Shown here in pieces: positions 41,764 through 49,545 of a stretch of 64,000 bases of DNA. This DNA comes from DAHUXD01 sp963736455 (GTDB lineage Bacteria; Acidobacteriota; Thermoanaerobaculia; UBA5066; Gp7-AA6). The notes beneath the pieces were generated by a model, which had not been told where the DNA came from, ran no database searches, and was given only the letters and a program-made list of their open reading frames with translations. The DNA lies in the NCBI GenBank assembly GCA_963736455.1, contig CAVTON010000002.1, positions 248,001-312,000 of the forward strand, read 5' to 3'. Each line of letters begins with the position of its first letter. Position 1 is the first letter of the stretch. The translations under genes and the position numbers were made by a program.

Positions 41764-42393
41764 ATGCCCCGTGCAGCGCATGCGTCCGAGGCCGAGCGGC
41801 GCCTCGCCCTCCTGAAGGCCGCTTTTCGCGAGGTCGCCGAGAAGGGATTCTCCGAGGTCACGCTCGATCACATCGCTCAGAGGGCCGGCGTCTCGAAGGG
41901 CGTGACCCTCTACTACTTCGATTCGAAAGAAGACCTCTTTCGCGAGCTGTTCGCGTGGCTCATCGACTCGATCCACGGCCGCATGCGAGAGGCCGTGGCC
42001 GCGGAGGAGGACCCCGTCCGGAAGATCCGCGCGCTGGTGGCGCTCATCTTTCCATCGCCCTCGAAAAACCGGGCGTTCTTCCGAGCCTTCGTGGACTTCT
42101 GCGGGCTGGCGGCGCGGCGCGAGCCCTTCCGCGGCGTCAACGAGCGTTTCTACGCGGGCTGCCGGGAGATCGACGGCGGGATCGTCGCCGAGGGGATGCG
42201 CCGGGGCGTCTTTCGGGTGCGCGACCCTCTCGAGGCCGGCTCGACGATGCGCGCGATCTTCGATGGCCTGATGATGCAGTGGCTCTCCGAAAGGGACCCG
42301 GAGGCGACGTTTCCGCTCTATCGCGACCGCTGCGAGAGGCAGATCCTGGCCTACCTTCTCCCGGCCGCCGCGGGAAGGGGGGAAAGGGCGTGA
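41764..42393 (+). CDS. TetR/AcrR-family transcriptional regulator
   Basis: The protein has 209 residues. The N-terminal helix-turn-helix domain (about 8-60) reads FREVAEKGFSEVTLDHIAQR, then AGVSKGVTLYYFDSKEDLF, with the standard TetR recognition helix. The C-terminal ligand domain (about 70-205) is helical and contains a conserved-looking FRAFVDFCGLAARREPF segment. The inducer is unknown; acyl-CoA-sensing TetR proteins use similar palindromes. Its promoter carries an operator (41733-41750) with a near-identical copy before the HBCR-like operon. Translation of the next gene is coupled by GTGA. Confidence 0.92.
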   Translation: MPRAAHASEAERRLALLKAAFREVAEKGFSEVTLDHIAQRAGVSKGVTLYYFDSKEDLFRELFAWLIDSIHGRMREAVAAEEDPVRKIRALVALIFPSPSKNRAFFRAFVDFCGLAARREPFRGVNERFYAGCREIDGGIVAEGMRRGVFRVRDPLEAGSTMRAIFDGLMMQWLSERDPEATFPLYRDRCERQILAYLLPAAAGRGERA

Positions 42394-42587
42394 CGCCGGA
42401 GTCCGCGTCCCGAACCCGCTGCGCGAACGAGGGCTGTTCCCGCGAGCCCGGCTCCGGAGAGGCCTTCTGCGATCCCTGCGGTCTGGAGCGCGATCTCTTC
42501 CGGCGGGACGAGCGCCGGCTCGGCATCCTCGATGCGGAGGCCCGGGGGGATCTCGCCGGGGGCGATAGAATCGGGCCGGCACGATGA
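42390..42587 (+). CDS. Small cysteine-rich (zinc-ribbon-like) protein between tetR and ispH
   Basis: This is a 65-residue frame from GTG 42390 (GTGA overlap with tetR) to a TGA that overlaps the ATG of ispH (ATGA). It holds CANEGC and FCDPCG, spaced like a degenerate zinc ribbon, then a charged helix (LERDLFRRDERRLGILDAEA). Its size, coupled translation on both sides and cysteine pattern make it a real gene in my view. I do not recognise the family. It could be a redox or metal-sensing adaptor, but that is speculation. Confidence 0.6.
   Translation: MTPESASRTRCANEGCSREPGSGEAFCDPCGLERDLFRRDERRLGILDAEARGDLAGGDRIGPAR
42566..42571 (+). promoter_or_regulatory. TAGAAT -10 box before ispH, inside the upstream gene
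   Basis: TAGAAT ends 12 bases before ATG 42584, within the 3' end of the small Cys gene. It would allow ispH expression independent of tetR. Confidence 0.35.
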
Positions 42588-43582
42588 TTCCCGAAGGCGC
42601 GACCCTCTCGGTCCAGCGGATCCTGCTCGCGGCCCCCCGCGGCTTCTGCGCGGGCGTCGTGCGCGCCATCGAGATCGTGGACCTCGCCCTCGACTGCTTC
42701 GAGGGACCGGTCTACGTCCGGCGCGAGATCGTCCACAACCGCCACGTCGTCCGTGACTTCGAAGCCCGCGGCGTGCGCTTCGTCCAGGAGCTCGACGAGG
42801 TGCCCGACGGCGCGACGGCCGTCTTCTCGGCCCACGGGGTCTCCCCGCAGGTCCGCGCCAGCGCGGCCGCCCGGAAGCTCCGGATCATCGACGCGACCTG
42901 CCCGCTCGTGACCAAGGTCCACCTCGAAGCCATCCGGTTCGCGCGCATGGGGTACGAGATCCTGCTCGTCGGCCATGCCGGCCACGAGGAGGTCGAGGGC
43001 ACCATGGGCGAGGCGGCCTCACAGATCCGCCTCGTCTCCTCGGTCGCCGACGCCGAATCGGTGGAGGTCCGCGACCCGGAGCGCGTCGCGTTCATCACTC
43101 AGACCACGCTCTCGATGGAAGACACGCGCCCGATCGTCGAAGCCCTCAAGCGCCGGTTCCCGCGGATCCACGTTCCCGCCAAGGACGACATCTGCTACGC
43201 GACGCAGAACCGCCAGGTGGCCGTGCGCGCACTGGCGAAACAGGCGCCGCTGATCCTCGTCGTCGGCTCGCGCAACTCGTCCAACTCGAACCGGCTCGTC
43301 GAGGAGGCCCTCCTCGCGGGCTCGCGGGCCCACCTGGTGGACGACGTTTCGGAGATCGACCCGGCGTGGCTCGAGGGCGTCGAGACGGTCGGGATCACGT
43401 CCGGCGCCTCGGCGCCCGAGTTCCTGGTCAACGAGATCGTGCGCGTCCTGACGGCCGGACGCGCGGTGGAGGTCGAGGAAGTCCTCACGGTCGAGGAGGA
43501 CGTGCACTTCCCGCTTCCGCCCGAGGTCAGCGGGGCGCGGCGGTCCTCCGAGGCGGCCTCGCGCCTGCCCGTGCGCCCGTAG
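42584..43582 (+). CDS. ispH: 4-hydroxy-3-methylbut-2-enyl diphosphate reductase
   Basis: The protein has 332 residues. The three cluster cysteines lie in PRGFCAGVVRA (C22), DATCPLVTKVH and DICYATQNRQ. Active-site His residues are in EIVHNRHVV and FSAHGVSP, and SRNSSNSNRLVE binds the diphosphate. It catalyses the last step of the MEP isoprenoid pathway, reducing HMBPP to IPP and DMAPP with a [4Fe-4S] cluster. It has a 40-residue C-terminal extension (VEEDVHFPLPPEVSGARR). It is coupled by ATGA to the small Cys protein, and the SDR follows 17 bases later. Confidence 0.95.
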   Translation: MIPEGATLSVQRILLAAPRGFCAGVVRAIEIVDLALDCFEGPVYVRREIVHNRHVVRDFEARGVRFVQELDEVPDGATAVFSAHGVSPQVRASAAARKLRIIDATCPLVTKVHLEAIRFARMGYEILLVGHAGHEEVEGTMGEAASQIRLVSSVADAESVEVRDPERVAFITQTTLSMEDTRPIVEALKRRFPRIHVPAKDDICYATQNRQVAVRALAKQAPLILVVGSRNSSNSNRLVEEALLAGSRAHLVDDVSEIDPAWLEGVETVGITSGASAPEFLVNEIVRVLTAGRAVEVEEVLTVEEDVHFPLPPEVSGARRSSEAASRLPVRP

Positions 43583-43599
43583 CGTCGGCGAGATCGAAC

Positions 43600-44367
43600 G
43601 TGGCCGATCCGCTGCGGCTCGACCGCAAAGTCGCGTTCATCACCGGAGCCTCGCGCGGAATCGGAGAGGCCATCGCGCGCCGGTTCGCCTCCGAGGGCGC
43701 GCGGGTCGTCCTGGCAGCCCGCGACCGCGCCGCCTGCGAGCGCGTCGCGGGCGAGATCGCCGGGTCCGGCCGGGAGGCGATCGCCGCGCTCTGCGACGTG
43801 ACGGATCGCGGCTCGGTCGCCATGGCGATCGCGGTGGCGGTGGCGAAGTGGGGCCGGCTCGACGTCCTGGTCAACAACGCGGGAACGGGCGGTCCGACGC
43901 CCCTCGACGATCCGGACGATGCGCGCTGGGACGCCATCCTCGCCACGAACCTCACGGCCGTGTTCCGGGTCACGCGGGAAGCCTCGCCCTTTCTTCCGGA
44001 GGGAGGACGGGTCATCAACCTCTCGTCGGTGCTCGGCCGGTTCGGCGTGGCGGGCCTCGGCGCCTACGCGGCCTCCAAGCACGGCGTCATCGGCCTGACG
44101 CGGACGCTCGCGCTCGAGCTCGCGCCGCGAAAGATCACCGTCAACGCGATCTGCCCGGGGTGGGTCGAGACGGAGATGGCGCGCGAGGGCTTCCGCCGCA
44201 TCGCCGGCGAGGAAAAGGGCCGGGAGATCGCCGCGAAGATGGCGCCGCTCGAGCGCGTCCTCGTCCCCGAGGAGGTCGCCGGCCTCGCCGCCTACCTCGC
44301 CTCCGACGACGCGCGCTCGGTCACCGGGCAGGCGATCGTGATCGACGGCGGGCAGGTGATGCCGTGA
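43600..44367 (+). CDS. SDR-family oxidoreductase (3-oxoacyl-ACP-reductase-like)
   Basis: The protein has 255 residues from GTG 43600. The NAD(P) motif is FITGASRGIGEAIA, with NNAGTGG following. The catalytic Ser is in NLSSVLGRF, and the Tyr and Lys are in YAASKHGVIG. The tail is SVTGQAIVIDGGQVMP. It reduces 3-ketoacyl groups or oxidises alcohols; FabG-like members are hard to tell apart. Its place after ispH, 17 bases on, suggests shared transcription. Confidence 0.9.
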   Translation: MADPLRLDRKVAFITGASRGIGEAIARRFASEGARVVLAARDRAACERVAGEIAGSGREAIAALCDVTDRGSVAMAIAVAVAKWGRLDVLVNNAGTGGPTPLDDPDDARWDAILATNLTAVFRVTREASPFLPEGGRVINLSSVLGRFGVAGLGAYAASKHGVIGLTRTLALELAPRKITVNAICPGWVETEMAREGFRRIAGEEKGREIAAKMAPLERVLVPEEVAGLAAYLASDDARSVTGQAIVIDGGQVMP

Positions 44368-44406
44368 TTCGGGCGGCGAAAAGCCGGCGGAGGACGGCAG
44401 AGAAAC

Positions 44407-44415
44407 TGATACATT
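44407..44415 (+). promoter_or_regulatory. Extended -10 promoter candidate before the CADD-like gene
   Basis: TGATACATT is an extended -10 (TACATT at 44410-44415) with no good -35. The leader that follows contains GGAGG before ATG 44459. Confidence 0.35.
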
Positions 44416-44458
44416 TCGCGCCTCGGAAGTCCGCCGATTGAATTTTTCGGAGGTTGAG

Positions 44459-45136
44459 ATGACACGCGAAGAATTTCTCGCCGCCCTCGATGCTCTCGTC
44501 GCCGAAAAGCACCTCCTCAAGCACCCGTTCTACCAGCTCTGGTCGGCGGGCAAGCTGACCCGGGAGAACCTGCGCGAGTACGCGATCTCGTACTACCCTC
44601 ACGTCGCGGCCTTTCCGACCTACGTTTCCGGGGTTCACGCCGGATGCGAGGATGCGGCGCTGCGCCAGGAGCTGCTCGAGAACCTGATCGAAGAGGAGCG
44701 CGGCTCCGAGAACCATCCGGCGCTCTGGCGCCGCTTCGCCGCGGCCCTGGGCGCGCCGTCCGATCTGGCGTCGGCTCCCCGCACGCCCGAAGTCGCGGAC
44801 GCCATCGCGGAGTTCCGGAAGACGACGCGCGAGGGCTCCGTGACCGAGGGCCTCGCGGCGCTGTACGCCTACGAGTCGCAGATTCCGGAGGTCTCGAAGA
44901 CCAAGCGCGAGGGCCTCGCGGCTTTCTACGGCATCGTGGATGAGGACGCGACCCGCTTCTTCTCGGTCCACGAGCAGGCCGACGTGTGGCATCGGCAGGT
45001 CGAGCGCGAGGCCCTCGGCCGCGCCGCCGATTCGCCGGAGAAACGCGAGAAGGCGCTCGCGGCCGCGCGGCGCTGCTGCGACGCGTTGAACCGCGCGCTC
45101 GATGGAGTGATGCGGGAGAACGCGCTCGTCTGCTGA
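44459..45136 (+). CDS. CADD-like heme-oxygenase-fold protein (putative self-sacrificing 4-aminobenzoate synthase)
   Basis: I start it at ATG 44459 after TTTTTCGGAGG, giving 225 residues. The N-terminal pattern LLKHPFYQLWSAG, YYPHVAAFPTYVSG and LIEEERGSENHP match the CADD/TENA-like heme-oxygenase fold with metal-binding Glu and His. Chlamydial CADD uses a Tyr (Tyr27) and a Lys (Lys152) as its own substrate for pABA synthesis. Here Tyr25 and the Lys in YESQIPEVSKTKREG stand at equivalent places. The protein may therefore make 4-aminobenzoate for folate. PqqC- or TenA-type roles are the alternatives. The HAD gene overlaps its stop. Confidence 0.78.
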   Translation: MTREEFLAALDALVAEKHLLKHPFYQLWSAGKLTRENLREYAISYYPHVAAFPTYVSGVHAGCEDAALRQELLENLIEEERGSENHPALWRRFAAALGAPSDLASAPRTPEVADAIAEFRKTTREGSVTEGLAALYAYESQIPEVSKTKREGLAAFYGIVDEDATRFFSVHEQADVWHRQVEREALGRAADSPEKREKALAAARRCCDALNRALDGVMRENALVC

Positions 45137-45832
45137 CGACGATCCGGGCCGTCTTCTTCGACGCGGGGGCGACGCTCCTCTATCCGGATCCTCCGGTCGA
45201 GGAGGTCTATGCCCGCATCTTCGCGGATGACGGCGCGCGGTTTACGAACGACGAACTGCGCGGCGCCCTGACCGCGACCTGGATCGAAATCCAGCACGAG
45301 AAGCCCGGAGACCGCTACGGCGGCGTTCGCGGCGAGCCCGGGTTCTGGCGCGATTTTCTCTCGCGTGCGGCGGCTCCTCGACGGCGGGCCGTTGTCGGAC
45401 GAGGCGTTCGCGCGCCTCGCCCGGCACTTTCGCGAGCCGGGCGTGTGGGCCGTCTACCCGGACGTCCTTCCGGTCCTGGAGACGCTCGCGGCCCGCGGAA
45501 TCCCGCTCGCGGTCGTCTCCAACTGGGACTCCTACCTGCCGCGTCTGCTGGAGCTCCGGGGCCTCGCCGGATACTTCCGCTCGGTGTCCGTGTCGGCGAT
45601 CGAGGAGACGGGCAAACCCGACGCCGAGATCTTTCGCCGGACGTGCGCCCGCGTCGGCGTGCCCGCGGCCGAGACGCTCCACGTGGGGGACTCGCTGCGC
45701 GACGACTACGATGGCGCGAGGGCGGCGGGGCTGCGCGCCGTCCTGCTCGACCGCCGCGGCGAGCACCGGGACGTCGCCGAGCGGATCGCGAGCCTCTCGG
45801 AGCTGCCGCCGCGGCTGACCGCGTCCGTCTGA
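45133..45832 (+). CDS. HAD-superfamily hydrolase (DREG-2-like), probable CTG start, frameshifted
   Basis: The HAD core opens with RAVFFDAGATLLYP. The second catalytic Asp is Gly, as in HDHD3/DREG-2-like proteins that have DAGGTLL, so ordinary phosphatase chemistry is doubtful. Motif 2 is VSNWDS and motif 4 is HVGDSLRDDYDGA. The reading frame changes at about 45357-45363 (WRDFL to VRRLLDGG). No ATG, GTG or TTG exists before the first motif. CTG 45133 overlaps the upstream TGA as CTGA, the same architecture as the GTGA and ATGA starts in the window. Corrected length is about 233 residues. Confidence 0.75.
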
Positions 45833-45853
45833 TATTCTCCCCGGCACTTTCGC

Positions 45854-47363
45854 ATGAGCCAGCTGTTCCGGAAGAAATCCCTCGACCTGATCCTCGCCGA
45901 CGCGGAGGAGCCCGAGCACCAGATGAAGCGGACGCTCGGCCCGATCCAGCTGGTCGCCCTCGGGATCGGCGCGATCGTCGGCGCCGGAATCTTCGCCGTA
46001 ATCGGCTCGGCCGCGGCCGGCGGCGGACATCACGACGGCGCGGGCCCGGCGCTCGTCATCTCGATCCTCATCACGGCCATCGGCTGCGGCTTCTGCGCGC
46101 TCTGCTATGCGGAGTTCGCCTCGCTCGTGCCGATCTCGGGCAGCGCCTACACGTATTCCTATGCGACGCTCGGCGAGTTCATCGCCTGGATCATCGGGTG
46201 GGACCTGATCATCGAGTACGCGATGGGCAACGTCGCCGTCGCGGTGTCCTGGTCGGGCTACTTCGTCGAGCTGTTGAAGGGCCTCGGCATCACGGTCCCC
46301 GCCTGGATGTCGACCGACCTCGCGACCGCGATCAAGACGCCTGGATTCATGGACGCCGCGCCGCATCTCTTCGGCCTTCCGATCGTGCTGAACATCCCGG
46401 CGGCCGCGATCACGCTGATGCTGACGTGGCTGCTCGTCATCGGCATCAAGGAGTCCGCGCGGTTCAACACCGCGATGGTCCTCCTCAAGCTCGTGATCCT
46501 CGTCTTCTTCATCGTCGTCGGCGCCACCTACGTCAAGCCCGTCAACTGGCACCCGTTTGCGCCGAACGGCTGGACCGGCATCGGCACCGGGGCGGCGCTC
46601 ATCTTCTTCGCCTACATCGGGTTCGACGCCGTCTCGACGGCGGCCGAGGAGTGCCGGAACCCCCAGAAGGACATGCCGATCGGGATGATCGGTTCGCTCG
46701 CCATCTGCACGGTTCTCTACGTCGCCACGTCCCTCGTCCTGACGGGCATGGTGCCGATCGAGTAGCATCCGCGGCTCCTCCGAGCCGCTCGCGAAGGCCT
46801 TTTCGATTCTCGGGATGAACTGGGCCGCCGGCATCGTCGCCTTCGGAGCGGTCATCGCCACGACGGCGGTGCTCCTCGTCTTTCAGTACGGGCAGGCGCG
46901 CATCTTCTTCTCGATGGCCCGGGACGGGCTGCTCTCGCCGTCCTTCGCGAAGATCCATCCGAAGTACAAGACCCCGCACGTCACGACGATCTGGATCGGC
47001 GTCATCGTCGCCGCGCTTTCGGCCTTCGCGAACCTCGACGTGTTCGTCGAGCTGACCAACATCGGGACGCTCTTCGCCTTCATCCTCGTCTGCATCGGCA
47101 TCATGGTCCTTCGCCGCACCGACCCCGACCGCAAGCGCGCGTTCCGGACGCCGCTGGTCCCCCTGACGCCGATTCTCGGAATCCTCATCTGCCTCTACCT
47201 GATCATCGGCCTCCCCGTCATCGAGCACGGGACGCTCGTTCGCTACGGGGGACTCCCGACGGCCACGTGGATCCGGTTCGTCGTCTGGCTCGTTCTCGGC
47301 CTCGTCATCTACTTCTCCTACGGGTTCCGCAGGTCCAAACTCGCGCGAAGCTTGGACTCCTAG
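45854..47363 (+). CDS. Cationic amino acid/APC-family permease, interrupted by a frameshift
   Basis: This encodes about 500 residues in two frames. The first runs to an apparent TAG at about 46765 (LTGMVPIE) and the second from SSEPLAKAF. About 12 transmembrane helices are visible, starting with IQLVALGIGAIVGAGIFAVIG (unwound TM1) and CYAEFASLVPISGSAYTYSY (TM3 region). This is the CAT-like subfamily of APC transporters, likely taking up amino acids by proton or cation exchange. The break at about 46758-46766 is not at a long run. I expect an intact gene in the organism, but decay cannot be excluded. A hairpin follows the stop. Confidence 0.82.
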
Positions 47364-47382
47364 CGGGCCGCTGCGCGGCCCG
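47364..47382 (+). terminator. Hairpin terminator candidate after the permease gene
   Basis: CGGGCCGC (47364-47371), a three-base loop, GCGGCCCG (47375-47382), starting at the base after the TAG stop. The stem is perfect but lacks a T-tract. Confidence 0.5.
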
Positions 47383-47432
47383 ACCGACGAGAGAGGGAAC
47401 ACTTCGGGACCGCCCTCTCCCACGAAACCTCC

Positions 47433-47441
47433 TGCTACACT
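47433..47441 (+). promoter_or_regulatory. Extended -10 promoter candidate before the 47496 gene
   Basis: TGCTACACT is an extended -10, similar to TGCTATACT at 10628-10636. A GCCTCC/GGAGGC hairpin (47450-47466) lies in the leader. The -35 is weak. Confidence 0.45.
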
Positions 47442-47495
47442 CGGTGAGAGCCTCCGGCCTGGAGGCCAGAGTGGTCATTCGTCATGGAGGTGGGA

Positions 47496-47999
47496 ATGAG
47501 GATGCGTCAGATTTTCCCGGCCGTCGCTCTCGCCGGGGTCCTCGCCGTTCCGGCGTCGGCTCAGGTGGCGACCAAGAAGTTCCCCTGGCAGCCCATCGGG
47601 GGCGTGCAGAACATCGACGTGCAGACCGAGGACGTCGTCGTCGGACAGGTCGTGTTCGACCTCGGCTCGACGCTGAAGGGAACGCCGATCCGCAAATCGA
47701 GCGCGAAGGTCCGCGTCCGCATCGACAACAATTCGGAGGCGGATGAAGAGGTCGGGGTCGCCGTCGTCGTCTTCGATGCCGAGGGCAACGTCGTCGCCGC
47801 CGGCTCGAACGGCACGAAGTGGGGCTTTCTCAACAAGGGGAAGCGGACGTACTACGACATCGACTTCCCCTACGTGTACCGGCGGATGGACCAGGCGGCG
47901 AACTTCATGGTCACGCTGGAAACCCAGTCGAAGTCGGCGAAGAAGTCGAAGTCGTCGGCCGAGTCGACGCCCGAGCCGGAACCGACGCCGATACCCTAG
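47496..47999 (+). CDS. Secreted protein of unknown function
   Basis: I choose ATG 47496, after GGAGGTGGGA, giving 167 residues (ATG 47502 is possible). A signal peptide (FPAVALAGVLAVPASAQ) precedes a beta-rich domain. One segment, VRVRIDNNSEADEEVGVAVVV, resembles FxLYD-type domains that hold additive beta strands. The C-terminal tail is a low-complexity charged/proline run (SKSAKKSKSSAESTPEPEP). No enzyme motif is seen. The gene has its own promoter-like box and ends at a repeat-rich gap. Confidence 0.75.
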   Translation: MRMRQIFPAVALAGVLAVPASAQVATKKFPWQPIGGVQNIDVQTEDVVVGQVVFDLGSTLKGTPIRKSSAKVRVRIDNNSEADEEVGVAVVVFDAEGNVVAAGSNGTKWGFLNKGKRTYYDIDFPYVYRRMDQAANFMVTLETQSKSAKKSKSSAESTPEPEPTPIP

Positions 48000-48000
48000 C

Positions 48001-48520
48001 CGTCGCCTTCGCTTCGTTCGGGGTCTGCGCGCCCTGCGGGCGCGCACCGGTGAGCGGCTCGCCCGGATGCGGGCTCGACCGCTCACCTGACCCCTCGCTG
48101 CGCTCCGGCTCCCGCGGCGTGAGCCTCCACCCTGACCGTCGCCTTCGCTTCGTTCGGGGTCTGCGCGCCCCTGCGGGCGCGCACCGGTGAGCGGCTCGCC
48201 CGGATGCGGGCTCGACCGCTCACCTGACCCCTCACTGCGCTCCGGCTCCCGCGGCGTGAGCCTCCACCTTCGCTTCGCTCGGCTGACTTCTCACGCCGCG
48301 AGCTAGTTTGAAGATCGCGTCTTGTCGAGCCGTCTTACCCCCTCTCCCGACGGGAGAGGGTTGGGGTGAGGGGACCCTCTCGAATGTGCGCGGTTGACTC
48401 GTTCTGATCGTTACTTTGCTCGTTCGGGGTCTGCGCGCCCTGCGGGCTCGCACCGCGTCGAGTCCTACCCTCTCGCCCATCCGCGGGGGGAGAGGGTTGG
48501 GGTGAGGGGGAGGGCTTGAG
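48001..48520. repeat. Dispersed repeat element, copy B, with an internal tandem duplication
   Basis: This gap has no gene. From 48001 a 136-base unit (start cgtcgccttcgcttcgttcg) is followed directly by a second near-identical copy at 48137. Then come the tgacttctcacgccgcgagct block and the palindrome CCCTCTCCCG-a-CGGGAGAGGG at 48340-48360. A degenerate third start follows at about 48418, with another ggagagggttggggtgaggg at about 48490. It matches copy A at 15913-16190. Both copies begin right after a plus-strand stop codon. Confidence 0.75.
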
Positions 48521-49545
48521 CTACGGCGGAGCGAACCCGGGCACGTCGCGGCCGGCGTAGCCGGTCATCTCGACGTAAGCGCGGCCGCCGATCGGGCGGC
48601 CGCCCCGGGTTCCTTCGACGCGGCAGGCGCCCTCCCAATAGGTGACGCCGGTCGACTTCTCGGTCCGCAGCTCCTGGTCCGCCACGAGAGGCGAGATCGT
48701 CGTTTGCAGGCCGAGCGACTTCACCGCCAGCGACCAGACGGCCGGATACGTCGCCTTCGAATGCGGCGAGGTCCAGGTGGAGCGGGGAGAAAGCGCCACG
48801 TCGCTCCACGCGATCGCTCGCGGCGGTCCGGCCGCGGGCACGAAGGTGCCTGCCGAGAACGGCGACGCGCCGCCGCCGGCGAGGCGGAGGCGGTAGAGCA
48901 TGAGCTCCGATCCGTCCGAGAGCTGCAGCGCGAACCAGTCCCACCCGGCCGCGCCCGCGGGAAGCGGCCCGGACCCCACTCGTGGTCGAACCACGCGGTG
49001 CCCGAAAGGTGCAGGGGGGGCGCATCGCGGCGCGCGAGCGTACCGGCCGCGGAGAGGCGCGTGATCGAGACGTAGTGCGAGTACTCGTTCTCGCCCGGCC
49101 CTTTTCGGGACAGGCCGGCCTCGCCGTTTGCGACCGGGGCCTTGGAAGGCGTGAGCGTCAGCGCCAGATCGCCCGGATCGCGCATGCCCGCACCGAGACG
49201 AACGACGCCGTTCTCCTCCCGCGCGAACCAGTCTTCGTTCGAGACGTCGAGCCGTCCCTCGGCGGCGCCCGCGATGCCCGGCAGACCGAGGTGCGTCTTC
49301 TCGTCGTAGACGAACGTCTTCCGCGCGACGTCGGTCCATGCGAAGTGGGCGAGGTGAAGGTCGCGGACGCGGAAGAACGTGAGCTGGAATCCATACGCCG
49401 CGCCGTCGGGCGCATCGAGGTGGCCGGTGTAATACCACCACTCGACCGGAGCCTCGGGGTGCGCGCCGTGGTCGCGGGGAAACTGGATCGAGGGCGAGGC
49501 GGCGAGGACCAGCGCGGCCAGCCGGAAGATCAATCTCAACGTCAT
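48521..49545 (-). CDS. AttH-like (CrtC/lipocalin-like) protein, frameshifted
   Basis: ATG 49545 overlaps the permease stop (ATGA). The protein starts with a signal peptide (LIFRLAALVLAASPSIQF), then the AttH/carotenoid-hydratase-like N-terminus HPEAPVEWWYYTGHL and FQLTFFRV. The second half has WFDHEWG and DWFALQLSDGSELMLYRL. The frame breaks at a CCCC run on the plus strand (48974-48977), where one more C restores a protein of about 341 residues. AttH genes typically follow an ABC transporter of the FtsX/MacB type, as here. Two lipocalin-like beta barrels suggest a lipid or acyl ligand. Confidence 0.82.

Noticed and set aside
48001..48272. Tandem 136-bp repeat as a CRISPR array
   Set aside because: Units are long, adjacent and without spacers; no cas genes are present.
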